DNA of 56,975 bases from Nitrospirota bacterium (GTDB lineage Bacteria; Nitrospirota; Nitrospiria; JACQBW01). Shown piece by piece: positions 7,925-17,365 of the stretch (position 1 is its first letter; every line of letters begins with the position of its first letter). Below the pieces are notes generated by a model. That model was not told the origin of the DNA. It saw only the letters and a program-made list of their open reading frames with translations, and did no database searches. The stretch covers positions 1-56,975 of the forward strand of contig JACQBW010000009.1 in assembly GCA_016194305.1 (NCBI GenBank), read 5' to 3'. A program made the translations under genes and the position numbers.

Positions 7925-10146
7925 TCAGAGGAGAACCACCGGTTGACGAACGACTTGCGTTGGATCATGGTCTGACGAAAGACGAATATCTGAAGATCGT
8001 CAAATTAATGGATCGGGTTCCGACCTTTACGGAGCTCGGAATATTTTCCGTCATGTGGAGTGAGCACTGCAGTTATAAGAGTTCCCGCATCCATTTGAAG
8101 AAATTTCCGACCAAAGGAGAAAGGGTTATCTTTGGCCCTGGTGAAAACGCCGGGGTTGTCGATATTGGAGAGGGCATGGCCGCAGTTTTTAAAATGGAGA
8201 GCCATAATCATCCTTCTTTTATTGAACCGTATCAGGGAGCCGCGACAGGTGTCGGGGGAATTCTTCGGGATGTGTTTACAATGGGGGCCAGACCTGTTGC
8301 GCTCTTGAACTCGCTCCGGTTCGGATCGCTTGAAAAAGCGAAAAACAGAACCCTCTTCGCCGGGGTGGTTTCCGGAATTGCGGGTTATGGTAACTGTATG
8401 GGTGTTCCCACACTGGGAGGTGAAGTCTGCTTTTACGATATTTACGACCAAAATCCTCTGGTGAATGCATTTTGTCTCGGTTTGGTCCAGAAGAACCGGA
8501 TTTTTCTTGGCCAGGCGGCAGGTGTTGGAAATCCCATTATTTATGTTGGCTCTAAAACGGGACGTGACGGGATTCATGGAGCAAGTCTTCTCGCCTCCTC
8601 GGAATTCAATGATACGTCGATGGAAAAGAGACCGGCGGTTCAGGTCGGGGATCCCTTCACAGAAAAGCTCCTTCTTGAAGCCTGCCTGGAGTTGATGTCC
8701 AGAGATATCGTTGTGGGGATTCAAGATATGGGAGCTGCGGGATTAACCTCCTCGTCCTGCGAAATGGCCGGCAGGGCGGGAACCGGAGTTGAAATGGACG
8801 TTTTGAAAGTCCCCCTTCGGGAGGTCGGGATGACGCCTTACGAAATTATGCTCTCAGAATCACAGGAGAGAATGCTTCTGGTCGCCCGGCAGGGATGTGA
8901 GAAAGAGGTCCTGGAGATTTTTGAAAAATGGGATCTTGACGCAGCCGTAATTGGAAGAGTGACCGGAGATGGAAAGATCCGGATCAAATCAGGAGACAGG
9001 CTTTTTGCCGAAATTCCGGTGGTTGCGCTGGTTGAAGATGCGCCTGTTTACGAAAGGCCGTTAGGTCTTCCCCCTTATCAGCAATCGATTCAGACATTGC
9101 AGATGGATCTCATCCACCTTCCAAAGGATTACAACCGGGTTTTAAAACAACTCCTGGCTTCTCCTACCATTGCGAACAAGGAGTGGGTCTACGACCAATA
9201 CGATCATATGGTTCAAACCAATGTGGCGATTCGGCCTGGCGGGGACGCTTCATTGATCCGGATTAAAGGTTCAACGAGAGCGATCGCCGTTTCTGTTGGA
9301 GGAAACTCCCTCTATACCCTTTTGAATCCGCATGTCGGAGGAATGATTGCAGTGGCCGAAGTCTGTCGAAACCTGGTCTGTACAGGTGCTAAACCGCTGG
9401 CGATAACCGATTGCCTGAATTTTGGAAGTCCTGAGCGTCCGGATATCATGTGGCAATTTTCCATGGCTATTGAGGGCATTGCGGATGCCTGCAGAAAATT
9501 CTCTACACCCGTGGTCAGTGGAAATGTCAGTTTTTACAATGAAACCAAAGGGGTGGCCATCTATCCGACGCCCACAGTCGGGGCGATCGGTCTTTTGGAA
9601 AATATCGAGAAAAGAATGACCTGCTTCTTTAAGAGTGAAGGGGACGTGGTCATCCTCCTGGGGAAAACGGGGGAAGATCTGGGAGGGACGGAATATATGA
9701 GGATTGTTCACCACCAGGAGCGTGGATTCCCTCCACTGATCAATCTGGATGAGGAATATGCACTGCATCAGCTTTGTCTCGAGCTGATCGATCAAGAGTT
9801 GGTCCATTCCGCCCATGACTGCTCCGAAGGCGGACTGGCTGTTGCACTTGCGGAGTCTTGTATCGCTTCTCCTTTGCCCAAAGGGGCCGAAATCAGATTA
9901 CCGGACACGCCTCTTCGTCCGGACGCCCTGTTATTCGGTGAATCGCAATCGCGAATTATCATATCCGCGCCGCCTGCTCATGTGAAGTTGATTGAAGCCA
10001 TATCAAAAAAACATAGGGTTCCTTTTATGATCGTAGGAGTGGTAAAATCAGAGAGTCTGGTCATCAATTCCTGGATTTCTATTCCGCTGGATGAGTTGAC
10101 AGAATCATGGCGAAATGCCATACCAAAAATGATGGTGAATGGATGA
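7921..10146 (+). CDS. purL: Phosphoribosylformylglycinamidine synthase, synthetase subunit PurL (small type)
   Basis: This subunit catalyses ATP-dependent conversion of FGAR to FGAM using ammonia from PurQ. Its 741 residues match the small PurL that works with PurS and PurQ, not the fused 1300-residue enzyme. Visible family motifs are [15 protein letters not shown] near the N-terminus, [21 protein letters not shown] (first ATP site), [18 protein letters not shown] and the duplicated second half with [10 protein letters not shown] and [15 protein letters not shown]. It overlaps purQ and purF by four bases each, so the three are probably translated in a coupled way. Confidence 0.97.
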   Translation: MIRGEPPVDERLALDHGLTKDEYLKIVKLMDRVPTFTELGIFSVMWSEHCSYKSSRIHLKKFPTKGERVIFGPGENAGVVDIGEGMAAVFKMESHNHPSFIEPYQGAATGVGGILRDVFTMGARPVALLNSLRFGSLEKAKNRTLFAGVVSGIAGYGNCMGVPTLGGEVCFYDIYDQNPLVNAFCLGLVQKNRIFLGQAAGVGNPIIYVGSKTGRDGIHGASLLASSEFNDTSMEKRPAVQVGDPFTEKLLLEACLELMSRDIVVGIQDMGAAGLTSSSCEMAGRAGTGVEMDVLKVPLREVGMTPYEIMLSESQERMLLVARQGCEKEVLEIFEKWDLDAAVIGRVTGDGKIRIKSGDRLFAEIPVVALVEDAPVYERPLGLPPYQQSIQTLQMDLIHLPKDYNRVLKQLLASPTIANKEWVYDQYDHMVQTNVAIRPGGDASLIRIKGSTRAIAVSVGGNSLYTLLNPHVGGMIAVAEVCRNLVCTGAKPLAITDCLNFGSPERPDIMWQFSMAIEGIADACRKFSTPVVSGNVSFYNETKGVAIYPTPTVGAIGLLENIEKRMTCFFKSEGDVVILLGKTGEDLGGTEYMRIVHHQERGFPPLINLDEEYALHQLCLELIDQELVHSAHDCSEGGLAVALAESCIASPLPKGAEIRLPDTPLRPDALLFGESQSRIIISAPPAHVKLIEAISKKHRVPFMIVGVVKSESLVINSWISIPLDELTESWRNAIPKMMVNG

Positions 10147-11558
10147 AAGAACTCATTTTTGACAAGATGCACGAAGAGTGTGCCGTATTCGGAATCTATA
10201 ATCACCCCGAGGCGGCCAAAATGACCTATTTGGGACTTTATGCCCTTCAGCACCGGGGGCAGGAAGGGTCCGGGATTGTCTCCTCAAATGGAAAAGATTT
10301 TCATATTGAAAAAGGCGTTGGACTGGTTTCCGATATCTTTACCCAGGAAAGTTTAAAAAAGCTCCCCGGTACGATGGCCATCGGCCATAATCGATATTCG
10401 ACTTTTGGAGGGAACACCCTTAAGAATGTTCACCCGCTGATGGTCAACTATGCGCTTGGTACGCTCGCAATGGCCCATAACGGTAATTTGACAAACGCCC
10501 ATATTTTGAGAGATGAACTCGAAGCATACGGAGCCATATTTCAGTCGACGGTCGATAGCGAAGTGATCGTCCACCTGATTGCCCATTCCAAAGGTGATAC
10601 CCTTATTCAAAGAATGACCGATGCCCTTAGCCGTGTTTCAGGAGCCTTTTCTCTAGTCTTCCTTTCAGAAGAGGGATTGATCGGAGTCCGGGATCCGTAT
10701 GGCGTCCGCCCTCTCTCTCTCGGAAAATTGAGAGAAGGTTATGTCATTGCGTCTGAGAGTTCCGCTTTTGACCTTATTGAGGCGGAGTATATCCGGGAAA
10801 TTGCACCCGGAGAGATCGTCTTGATTAATGAAAAAGGAGTGAACTCTTACTCCCCATTCCAACAATCGCCGCATGCTTTTTGTATTTTTGAACACATCTA
10901 TTTTGCGAAGCCGGACAGTTTTATCTTCGGGGAAAATGTGTATGCAGTCAGAAAAAGACTCGGATTGGAACTTGCCCGGGAGTTTCCGGTTTCGGCGGAT
11001 GTGGTGATCCCGGTACCGGATTCCGGCACCTCGGCGGCGCTCGGTTATTCTTTGGGTTCGGGAATTCCCTATGAATATGGCTTAATCCGGAATCATTACG
11101 TAGGAAGGACCTTTATTGAGCCGGAACAGAGCATCCGGCACTTTGGGGTCAAGATAAAACTAAACGCGGTGAAGGAAGTACTAAAAGGGAAAAGAGTCAT
11201 TGTGATCGACGATTCGCTGGTGAGAGGAACAACCAGCATGAAGATTGTCAAAATGATCAGGGATGCGGGAGCAAGAGAAGTGCATCTCCGAATCAGCTCT
11301 CCCTCGATTGTCTCCCCCTGTTTCTACGGGATCAATACACCGACAAAAAAAGAATTGATTGCTTCTACCCATTCTATTGAAGAGATCCGGGAGTTCATTA
11401 CTGCCGATTCCCTGGCCTATCTGAGTATGGAAGGACTTCTCCGATCTATCAAGGCATTCAGCCCCGCAGAATACTGCACGGCCTGTTTTACCGGGGACTA
11501 TCCGATTCCGATCCAGGACGGACGGCGAAATCAGCTCTCTCTCTTCGAAACAAAATAA
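10143..11558 (+). CDS. purF: Amidophosphoribosyltransferase PurF, Fe-S type
   Basis: PurF makes phosphoribosylamine from PRPP and glutamine, the first committed purine step. ATG 10143 overlaps the purL stop (ATGA). Processing of the 12-residue leader ending HEE would expose C13 (CAVFGIYN), the Ntn glutaminase nucleophile. The glutaminase half has [11 protein letters not shown] and HNRYSTFG; the PRPP half has [14 protein letters not shown]. Cysteines in [18 protein letters not shown] and the pair EYCTACF match the four ligands of the 4Fe-4S cluster in the Bacillus-type enzyme, implying oxygen sensitivity. The frame is open to ATG 10107, inside purL, but that start adds residues the family lacks. 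Confidence 0.97.
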   Translation: MKELIFDKMHEECAVFGIYNHPEAAKMTYLGLYALQHRGQEGSGIVSSNGKDFHIEKGVGLVSDIFTQESLKKLPGTMAIGHNRYSTFGGNTLKNVHPLMVNYALGTLAMAHNGNLTNAHILRDELEAYGAIFQSTVDSEVIVHLIAHSKGDTLIQRMTDALSRVSGAFSLVFLSEEGLIGVRDPYGVRPLSLGKLREGYVIASESSAFDLIEAEYIREIAPGEIVLINEKGVNSYSPFQQSPHAFCIFEHIYFAKPDSFIFGENVYAVRKRLGLELAREFPVSADVVIPVPDSGTSAALGYSLGSGIPYEYGLIRNHYVGRTFIEPEQSIRHFGVKIKLNAVKEVLKGKRVIVIDDSLVRGTTSMKIVKMIRDAGAREVHLRISSPSIVSPCFYGINTPTKKELIASTHSIEEIREFITADSLAYLSMEGLLRSIKAFSPAEYCTACFTGDYPIPIQDGRRNQLSLFETK

Positions 11559-11568
11559 AGTTATTCTT

Positions 11569-12039
11569 TCAGGCAAGCCCCGAGAAGTAGACTCTGTTTC
11601 CTCCTTCGGACTGGGCCATCCCGAGCAGGTGAATGGCCTGAGAATTGAGTTCGTTTGAGTTTACGCCATGGGTAGGAAAACAGACGCCGCCTCCGCTGAT
11701 GGTGATTTCCTGTTTTTGATTCAAATTTTCGGAAAGAAAAGAGTAGTTGACAATTCTGTTTCTAATCCGGTCAGATATAAGATGAGCCTGTTTCGTTTCT
11801 GCCTGTAATAGGGCGGAAAATCGATTGAATTCTATTCTGCCGACGATATCCACTTCCCGAATTTCGTCCAGAATCAGCTTGGCAATCGTATCCAGATACT
11901 CCGTTCTTTCGAGTTCCTGATCTACTTCAATGAGAAGCAATGAAAAAAAATAAGAATACCGGGTGGCCCGCTTGACTTCAAGATCGAGCAAATACTTGAA
12001 GAGGTCACTACTCACAACGGCGGTGAATGATCCTGGCAT
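11569..12039 (-). CDS. Degenerate GGDEF-like domain protein
   Basis: This 156-residue protein has the size and strand order of a lone diguanylate cyclase domain: FSLLLIEVDQ at the start, REVDIVGRIEFNRFSALL in the middle, and ISGGGVCFPTHGVN then MAQSEGGNRVYF at the end. The signature loop reads E-F-N-R-F instead of GG(D/E)EF, so cyclase activity is not expected. It may bind c-di-GMP or GTP, or act as a protein partner. A strong ribosome site (AAAGGGGG) precedes the ATG. It is transcribed with the sigma-54 activator 50 bases upstream, so a link to that regulator is likely but unproven. Confidence 0.65.
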   Translation of the reverse strand: MPGSFTAVVSSDLFKYLLDLEVKRATRYSYFFSLLLIEVDQELERTEYLDTIAKLILDEIREVDIVGRIEFNRFSALLQAETKQAHLISDRIRNRIVNYSFLSENLNQKQEITISGGGVCFPTHGVNSNELNSQAIHLLGMAQSEGGNRVYFSGLA

Positions 12040-12089
12040 ATGGGCACCCCCTTTCCTTTCCTTAAATGGAAAATGATGAGCTCAAACAT

Positions 12090-13526
12090 TTAAATGACGT
12101 CATTGAGTTCATATTTTTTAATTTTATATAAGAGCGCTTTATAACTGATCTGCAACAATTGGGCTGCTTTCTTTCGATTCCAGTGTGTTTGATTCAAGAT
12201 GGTCTGAATCAGTTCTTTCTCCGCCTTTCCTGCCGCATCTTTTCCAACCTCTTTCAAAGAAAAGCCAGGTTTCGTTTCGGAATCGGCAGATTGAATGGCC
12301 GGTATGAGAGGGTGTGGCAAGGCCGGAACCGGGATAATCGATTCAACCTGTTTTTCATTAATTTTTTGAAGAATAATATTTTCGTTTTCCAGAACCACCA
12401 TTCTTTTGACCGTATTTTCCATTTCCCGGATATTCCCCGGCCAGTCATAGTCCTGCAAGAGCTTCAATGTCTGGTCGGATAGAGGGTGTTTTTTCTTGTT
12501 GTACTGTTCACAATATTTGTTAAAAAAATACTCCGCCAGCACCGGGACCTCTTCCTTTCTTTCCCGAAGCGGAGGGAGATGAATCGAAACAACGTTCAAC
12601 CTGTAAAAGAGGTCTTCCCTGAATGATCCGTCTTCAACGGCTTTTTCAAGCTGCTTATTGGTGGCCGCAATGACCCTGGCATCCACCTTGACATCCGTTT
12701 CACCGCCGATTCTGGAGAATTCGCCATCCTGCAGGACTTGTAGCAGTTTTGCCTGGAGTATCGGATGAATCTCTCCGATTTCGTCAAGAAAAATGGTTCC
12801 GTGGTTTGCAAATTCGAATTTCCCCGGTTTTCTTCGATGTGCTCCGGTAAAGGCTCCTTTTTCATAACCAAACAATTCGCTTTCCAGCAAACCTTCGGGA
12901 AGCGCCGCACACAACACCTTCACAAACGGCTTTTCCCTCCTTAAGGATCTCGCATGGACCGTTCTGGATACCAGTTCTTTCCCTGTCCCGCTTTCCCCTC
13001 TGACGAGCACCGTAATATTGGTTTCAGCAACCTGATTGATGATGTTTAATACATCCTTCATTTTCTTGCTGTGGGACAAAAGATGTCCGTAATCATTGGA
13101 GCTTTGAGCATCTTCCTTAATCATTTCTGACTGGACTAGAAGTTCTGGTTCCAGAATGACCGTCTTGGGCTGGGACGAACGGCGAATCTTCTCTTCCAGC
13201 AGTAATGTCTCTTCCGGCAGTTTCAGGAAATCAATGCTTTCGGAATTTCTAAACTCCTCCTCAAGGGGACCAATCAGGTCGGATGTTGCCGTGAGCAAAT
13301 AATTCAAATTCGGAAAAAGAGATCTTGTCTTCTTGAAAACCTCACTCCATTCACCAGACCGGATAATCGAATCCCCGATGATAATCAGGGCCGCATGATT
13401 AAGATCGAGTTCCCTGAAAAGCTCGATTTCATTTCTCACCTTTCTGAAAGCGGGATAGGCTGTTTTCAAAATCGACTCCACAGCAGATTGAGTCGAAGAC
13501 GACCATAATAAGATTTTTCTTTGCAT
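12090..13526 (-). CDS. Sigma-54-dependent transcriptional activator (NtrC family)
   Basis: A 478-residue enhancer-binding protein. Residues 1-120 resemble a receiver in strand pattern but lack the acidic pocket and a convincing phosphoacceptor. The AAA+ domain (about 145-385) has Walker A GESGTGKE, the sigma-54 contact loop GAFTGA, Walker [10 protein letters not shown] and arginine-finger region LFYRLNVV...LRER. A Fis-type helix-turn-helix ends the protein ([20 protein letters not shown]). I use ATG 13526; a TTG at 13544 would add six residues. The input signal is unknown and may be protein binding rather than phosphorylation. The GGDEF-like gene follows in the same operon. Confidence 0.93.
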   Translation of the reverse strand: MQRKILLWSSSTQSAVESILKTAYPAFRKVRNEIELFRELDLNHAALIIIGDSIIRSGEWSEVFKKTRSLFPNLNYLLTATSDLIGPLEEEFRNSESIDFLKLPEETLLLEEKIRRSSQPKTVILEPELLVQSEMIKEDAQSSNDYGHLLSHSKKMKDVLNIINQVAETNITVLVRGESGTGKELVSRTVHARSLRREKPFVKVLCAALPEGLLESELFGYEKGAFTGAHRRKPGKFEFANHGTIFLDEIGEIHPILQAKLLQVLQDGEFSRIGGETDVKVDARVIAATNKQLEKAVEDGSFREDLFYRLNVVSIHLPPLRERKEEVPVLAEYFFNKYCEQYNKKKHPLSDQTLKLLQDYDWPGNIREMENTVKRMVVLENENIILQKINEKQVESIIPVPALPHPLIPAIQSADSETKPGFSLKEVGKDAAGKAEKELIQTILNQTHWNRKKAAQLLQISYKALLYKIKKYELNDVI

Positions 13527-13529
13527 TAC

Positions 13530-13901
13530 CTTATTAAACCTCAAAAAAGCAAATTTTATACCCCAAGAGTATGTTTTTTCTGAAAACTTTTTCCAACATA
13601 TTTTTTGGGGTTCGCTTTTTTCTTCAAGAATTATGGACTAGAGTTGTAAAAAAAGCGAAAAGAGTTCTTCTAAATCTAATTATATCCTATTTTTGAAATA
13701 TATTGGGAAACTATTTTCTACTTTCTCGTGTTTAGGGGTATGAAAAAGTTTACATATCTTTTCACAAATTAAACTTTCTGGATAACTCATGTCAAGTGTA
13801 ATTGACAAAAATCGAGATAAAAGTGGTTAAAAATAGATTTAAAGGTGATATAAGGTAGAAAAATGGTATAGAAAGGTTCTGTTTTAGGAGTAATAGAAGA
13901 A
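13530..13901. other. AT-rich non-coding gap between the sigma-54 activator and moaE
   Basis: About 370 AT-rich bases with no protein-like frame or RNA fold that I recognise. It must hold the promoter of the minus-strand regulator operon. Short palindromic runs such as AAAACTTTTT are present, but no convincing -24/-12 or -35/-10 pair stands out. Confidence 0.5.
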
Positions 13902-13929
13902 GCAGACCGGAAAAGGGTTTCCGGTCTGC
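13902..13929 (-). terminator. Intrinsic terminator downstream of moaE
   Basis: A perfect 12-base stem (GCAGACCGGAAA with TTTCCGGTCTGC) around a four-base loop. On the minus strand it is followed by TTCTTCTATT, and it lies 25 bases beyond the moaE stop. The plus-strand side ends in TTTAGTT, so it could also work in reverse. Confidence 0.8.
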
Positions 13930-13953
13930 TTTAGTTGAATCAAATAAGGGCGC

Positions 13954-14391
13954 TTAAGGATGTTGCTCGACCCAGACATCCCCTTGAGGCGTGGTTTCTT
14001 TCTTCCAGATCGGCGTAATTCTCTTTAGTTCATCGATGCACCAGGAACAGGCTCGAAAAGCGTCCTTGCGGTGTTCTGCGCCGACGACAATCAAAACTAT
14101 TTGTTCACCGATGCTAATTTTTCCTACACGGTGGACAATATTGACTTCAATGATATCGTAATCTTTTAGGGCTTTTTCACGGATTTCAGCTAATTTCTTT
14201 TCTGCCATTCCGGGATAGTACTCAAAATCAATCTGATTAATATCTCTTCCTTGGGAGAAATCCCGGGCAGTGCCTAGAAAGCTGACGATTCCCCCAATCC
14301 GCTTGGAACTTTCTCTGACCTTTTTATATTCTTCTTCAAGCGAAAAATCATCTTCCTGAATTCTAACCCATTCTGTCGTGATATTCTGCAT
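13954..14391 (-). CDS. moaE: Molybdopterin synthase catalytic subunit MoaE
   Basis: MoaE, with thiocarboxylated MoaD, inserts two sulfurs into precursor Z to form molybdopterin. The 145-residue protein has family motifs GGIVSFLGTARDFSQG, FEYYPGMAEKKL, IVHRVGKISIGEQIVLI and the active-site region HRKDAFRACSWCIDELK...IWKKE. ATG 14391 is chosen because AAGGAG stands six bases before it; the open frame extends ten codons further without a better site. moaD lies about 80 bases upstream on the same strand and the terminator follows directly. Confidence 0.95.
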   Translation of the reverse strand: MQNITTEWVRIQEDDFSLEEEYKKVRESSKRIGGIVSFLGTARDFSQGRDINQIDFEYYPGMAEKKLAEIREKALKDYDIIEVNIVHRVGKISIGEQIVLIVVGAEHRKDAFRACSWCIDELKRITPIWKKETTPQGDVWVEQHP

Positions 14392-14472
14392 CTGGTTCTC
14401 CTTCCCCTGTTTTCCGGGCATCAGGAGCTTGTGATGCCCGTTTTTGAATCATTCACATTCACTGGACTGGAT

Positions 14473-14721
14473 TTACCCCCCGGCAAAGGGGGGGAGGATT
14501 GCAATTTCGTCTCCGCTGTTGACAATAGTGTTTTCATCCGACATCTCCTGATTAATGGAAATGAGCGATCGACCTTCTTTAATGACCTGCCGGATCTTGG
14601 GGATCTCCTTTTCAATCTGGTTCAAGACGTCTCTGAGAGTCGTCGGTGTGTCGATCTGGAGCTCGATTTTTTCTTTTCCCACCAATTTCTTCATGACCGC
14701 GAAAAATTTCACAATAACCAT
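14473..14721 (-). CDS. moaD: Molybdopterin synthase sulfur carrier subunit MoaD
   Basis: An 82-residue ubiquitin-fold protein. It starts VIVKFFAVMKKLVGKE and ends ILPPFAGG, the free C-terminal Gly-Gly that is adenylated and thiocarboxylated. It is the small partner of the MoaE encoded just downstream. No moeB/thiF-type activating enzyme or moaA is in this window. Confidence 0.93.
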   Translation of the reverse strand: MVIVKFFAVMKKLVGKEKIELQIDTPTTLRDVLNQIEKEIPKIRQVIKEGRSLISINQEMSDENTIVNSGDEIAILPPFAGG

Positions 14722-14763
14722 AGAACGAAATTCCTTAATTTGAATTTTTAAAGCCTGATCTGT

Positions 14764-14793
14764 AAGATACCGTATCGAATGTTAACTTGTCAA
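14764..14793 (-). promoter_or_regulatory. Candidate sigma-70 promoter for moaD-moaE
   Basis: Read on the minus strand: TTGACA, an 18-base spacer and TATCTT, 43 bases ahead of the moaD start. The consensus -35 makes this one of the better promoter candidates here. Confidence 0.5.
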
Positions 14794-15438
14794 GCGCCTC
14801 CCGGGTAGACAACGGTTACAGGTCTCCATGCACCCTTTCTTCGCCACCATACAAAACGAAAGAACGGCGAAGCGAGGTTAAGAGTGCTAAGAATAGAATG
14901 CATGCAAAATTAATACCGGAATTTGAACAATTACAATGATGTTGATTTAATTCATGATCAAGAAAACTCCCAAGGCAGAGTTGTCCCTCCCAGGATGAGT
15001 GAACCTCTCAATATAGGACAATATTTTCTCTTTTATCCTCTTTTTTCAAAGGGTTTGAGGAAATACAGGTTAGCGGGATAAACCGATTCAAAATAATAAA
15101 GGAGAAACCAATCTGATGAATCGATCCGGAAGGGGTGACAAAGATTCTTAGGTGCGGCATGACAAGAAAGTGAAAGAATAGGTTGAATAATGAATAAAAT
15201 GAATACGTTGAGAGAATTCAGTTCCTGTCGATTTTAGAGGCTTCACCACAATTGCGGTTCCACTTTGCTTCACTTTTGTTGATTTAGAATTAGGCTTTTC
15301 AAAGTTGATCTGATATACTAAGCCAACTTAAATGAGTGGTATACCGATTGCATTGTTTAATCCATTAACATATCACAAACGGTCTCCCTTTTAGAGGAAT
15401 CTTGAAATTCAAACCAGATCTGGAAAGGAAAAATAGTT
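14794..15438. other. Long non-coding gap between moaD and moaC (divergent genes)
   Basis: About 645 bases without a protein-like frame. A short segment (14860-14920) can pair CTTCGCC with GGCGAAG. An AAAGGAG at about 15103 precedes an 11-codon frame that I do not call a gene. Near 15305, TTGATC-17-TTAAAT or an overlapping TATACT could serve moaC. The length would allow a leader RNA for Moco regulation, but I could not match the conserved Moco riboswitch core. Confidence 0.4.
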
Positions 15439-15942
15439 ATGTCAAATTCTGAACTCACTCATTTTAACGCGGAAGGGCGCGCAAGGATGGTAGACGTTTC
15501 CGAGAAGAAAGATACCGAACGGACTGCGCTTGCCAGAGGGATCGTTTATATGCAACCCGAGACCTTTAAGAGGATAAAAGAGGGAAAGATAGCAAAAGGA
15601 GATGTGTTAGCGGTCGCCCAGGTGGCGGGTGTCCTGGGAGCAAAGAAAACGCCAGATCTGATTCCGATGTGTCACCCCCTCCTCCTGACCAGTGTCGATA
15701 TCGATTTTAAAGAGAATGATGTGCCAAATGAGAAAGGGAAATGTTCTATTGAGGTCTCGGCGACAGTGAAATTAAGAGGACAGACCGGAGTTGAAATGGA
15801 AGCTTTAACGGCGGTTTCCATTGCAGCGCTTACAATCTATGACATGTGTAAGGCCATTGATAAAGAGATGAGTTTTGGAAGTGTCGGTTTAGTCCGGAAA
15901 ACAGGGGGAAAATCGGGCACCTTCGTCAGAAAAGAGGACTGA
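15439..15942 (+). CDS. moaC: Cyclic pyranopterin monophosphate synthase MoaC
   Basis: MoaC converts the MoaA product to cyclic pyranopterin monophosphate, the precursor used by MoaD/MoaE. The 167-residue sequence contains the family hallmarks [32 protein letters not shown] and [20 protein letters not shown] with CKAIDKEMS, which include the substrate-binding Cys/His and catalytic Lys/Asp. AAAGGAAAAA precedes the ATG. It is alone on the plus strand, facing away from moaDE. Confidence 0.96.
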   Translation: MSNSELTHFNAEGRARMVDVSEKKDTERTALARGIVYMQPETFKRIKEGKIAKGDVLAVAQVAGVLGAKKTPDLIPMCHPLLLTSVDIDFKENDVPNEKGKCSIEVSATVKLRGQTGVEMEALTAVSIAALTIYDMCKAIDKEMSFGSVGLVRKTGGKSGTFVRKED

Positions 15943-16000
15943 TTTTACTTCAGGCAAAAGATTCTGATATTCGAAAATTCTACCGGGATATTTGGGCAAT

Positions 16001-17365
16001 ATGATTTCATTAAAAGGCCTCTCTAAAACCTACGCATCAGGGGTTGAAGCGCTCAAGAATTTGAATCTGGAGATCGGGGAGGGAGAGATTTTTGGTTTTC
16101 TCGGATCCAACGGGGCCGGAAAAAGCACGACAATAAAGATTTTGACAACGCTTTCTCGTCCGACCGCTGGCACTTTTGCCATCGCTGGAATCGATCCCCT
16201 TGTGAATCCGACCCGGGTCAGGGAAAACATCGGCTATGTTGCGCAGGAAGCCGGGGTGGATTACTTTCTGTCCGGTCGAGAGAATCTGACACTGCAGGGA
16301 AGGCTTTACCATTTGCCTAGTTCCCTGATTCGGGAGAGAGTCGATGAACTCCTGGAATTGTTTGATCTGAAAGAGGTCGCGGATGCGATGGTTTCCAGCT
16401 ACTCAGGCGGGATGCAGAGAAAGCTTGATGTGGCTACGGCTCTGGTACATCGACCCAAAATATTATTTCTCGATGAGCCGACTCTGGGCCTCGATCCGAG
16501 GAGCCGACTGACCCTCTGGGATTATATCAGGAACCTCAATAAAAATTTTGGAATGACCATTTTTTTGACCACTCATTATCTGGAAGAGGCTGAAAAATTG
16601 GCCGGAAGAATAGGGATACTTGAAGGGGGCGAACTCAAGGTCATTGGCACGCCTGAAAAACTGAAATCAGAAATGGGAGGTGATTCCATAAACTTTGTCT
16701 GTGAGTCGGCAGAAAAAAGGGAGTTGCAAACCGAGAAATGGAATCACTTTAAATTCAAACCCTATATTGACCACCTGGTTTTTGACCGTAACGAAGTGAG
16801 AATGTATGTGCGAAACGGGAAGGATGCCCTGCTCAAAGTCATGGCCGAAGCAGAGGCGATCAAATTGGAAGTGGAGACGATCTCCTTTTCCCGTGCCAGT
16901 CTGGACGATGTGTTTTTGAAGTATACCGGAAAAAGCCTCGAAAACAAAAAGGAAGAAACCGAAGCCGAGCCGTGGTGGAAGAAATGGCAAAAATCGGGTC
17001 AGGGAAATGATGAATGGAAAAAGTGGCAGAAAACAAATGAAGAGGGAAGTTCCGACGAGCAGGACGGGGAGAAATCATCCATCTCCGCAGGAAAGCAGGG
17101 ATCTGACTCTGCCAGTCCGGATGTGGGGTCTGGGGGCATCGAAGGAGCGATAGCTCCGAGCGGGCCCGCAGATGAGGTCGCTCGCGACGCAAGCCCCTCG
17201 AAAAATGGATTTACCAGCGAGCAACGCGAGAGAGAGGGGGAGGCTCCAGCCGGCTCCGCCGGTGGAGGGGGCGACGCAAGCCCCTCGAAATCGTCCTGGC
17301 AATCCGGAAAATGGACCGAAGCAGAAATGAAGGAGTGGTGGGCGAACAAATCCAAAACCAAATGA
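16001..17365 (+). CDS. ABC-2 type exporter ATP-binding protein with unusual Trp-rich, repeat-bearing tail
   Basis: A 454-residue ATPase of the DrrA/NatA type. Walker A (GSNGAGKSTT), signature YSGGMQRKLDVA, Walker B ILFLDEPTLGLDP and switch His (TTHYLEEAEK) lie within residues 1-230, and the usual DrrA-type C-terminal domain runs to about 310. Then comes a hydrophilic tail of some 140 residues absent from normal members. It has WWKKWQKSGQGNDEWKKWQK, Ser/Asp/Gly-rich sequence, repeat copy C read in frame (residues 406-429), a partial copy (about 377-401) and a closing WTEAEMKEWWANKSK. ATG 16001 is preferred to TTG 15992. The stop overlaps the permease start (ATGA). Confidence 0.92.
   Translation: MISLKGLSKTYASGVEALKNLNLEIGEGEIFGFLGSNGAGKSTTIKILTTLSRPTAGTFAIAGIDPLVNPTRVRENIGYVAQEAGVDYFLSGRENLTLQGRLYHLPSSLIRERVDELLELFDLKEVADAMVSSYSGGMQRKLDVATALVHRPKILFLDEPTLGLDPRSRLTLWDYIRNLNKNFGMTIFLTTHYLEEAEKLAGRIGILEGGELKVIGTPEKLKSEMGGDSINFVCESAEKRELQTEKWNHFKFKPYIDHLVFDRNEVRMYVRNGKDALLKVMAEAEAIKLEVETISFSRASLDDVFLKYTGKSLENKKEETEAEPWWKKWQKSGQGNDEWKKWQKTNEEGSSDEQDGEKSSISAGKQGSDSASPDVGSGGIEGAIAPSGPADEVARDASPSKNGFTSEQREREGEAPAGSAGGGGDASPSKSSWQSGKWTEAEMKEWWANKSKTK
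17184..17203 (+). repeat. Partial copy of the 70-base repeat, right end only
   Basis: GCGACGCAAGCCCCTCGAAA occurs here and again, identically, at 17271-17290 as the right end of copy C. The preceding bases (GAGCGATAGCTCCGAGCGGG) are a different GC-rich palindromic run. Both lie inside the ABC ATPase gene and keep its frame. Confidence 0.7.
17216..17286 (+). repeat. 70-base dispersed hairpin repeat, copy C, inside a coding sequence
   Basis: This is the copy whose palindromic centre is best preserved: it begins AGCGAGCAACGCGAGAGAGA, has the centre CCGGCTCCGCCGG and ends GACGCAAGCCCCTC. It lies wholly within the ABC ATPase gene, in the same orientation, and is translated as QREREGEAPAGSAGGGGDAS, a peptide nearly identical to the one that copy B would encode. 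Confidence 0.85.

Noticed and set aside
8005-8724. 239-residue open frame on the minus strand
   Set aside because: It is a shadow of purL, which is unambiguous on the plus strand; the antisense translation has no recognisable pattern or ribosome site.
14786-14850. Possible Moco riboswitch (GCCTCCCGGGTAGAC segment)
   Set aside because: Only a short resemblance to my memory of the motif; the paired elements of the known fold were not found on either strand.
15103-15155. Eleven-codon frame after AAAGGAG
   Set aside because: Too short, with no conserved context; it could be a leader peptide, but nothing supports it.
17130-17300. CRISPR-like short repeats in the ABC ATPase
   Set aside because: Only two copies of a 20-base repeat, with unequal GC-rich surroundings and an open reading frame; they belong to the dispersed hairpin family.
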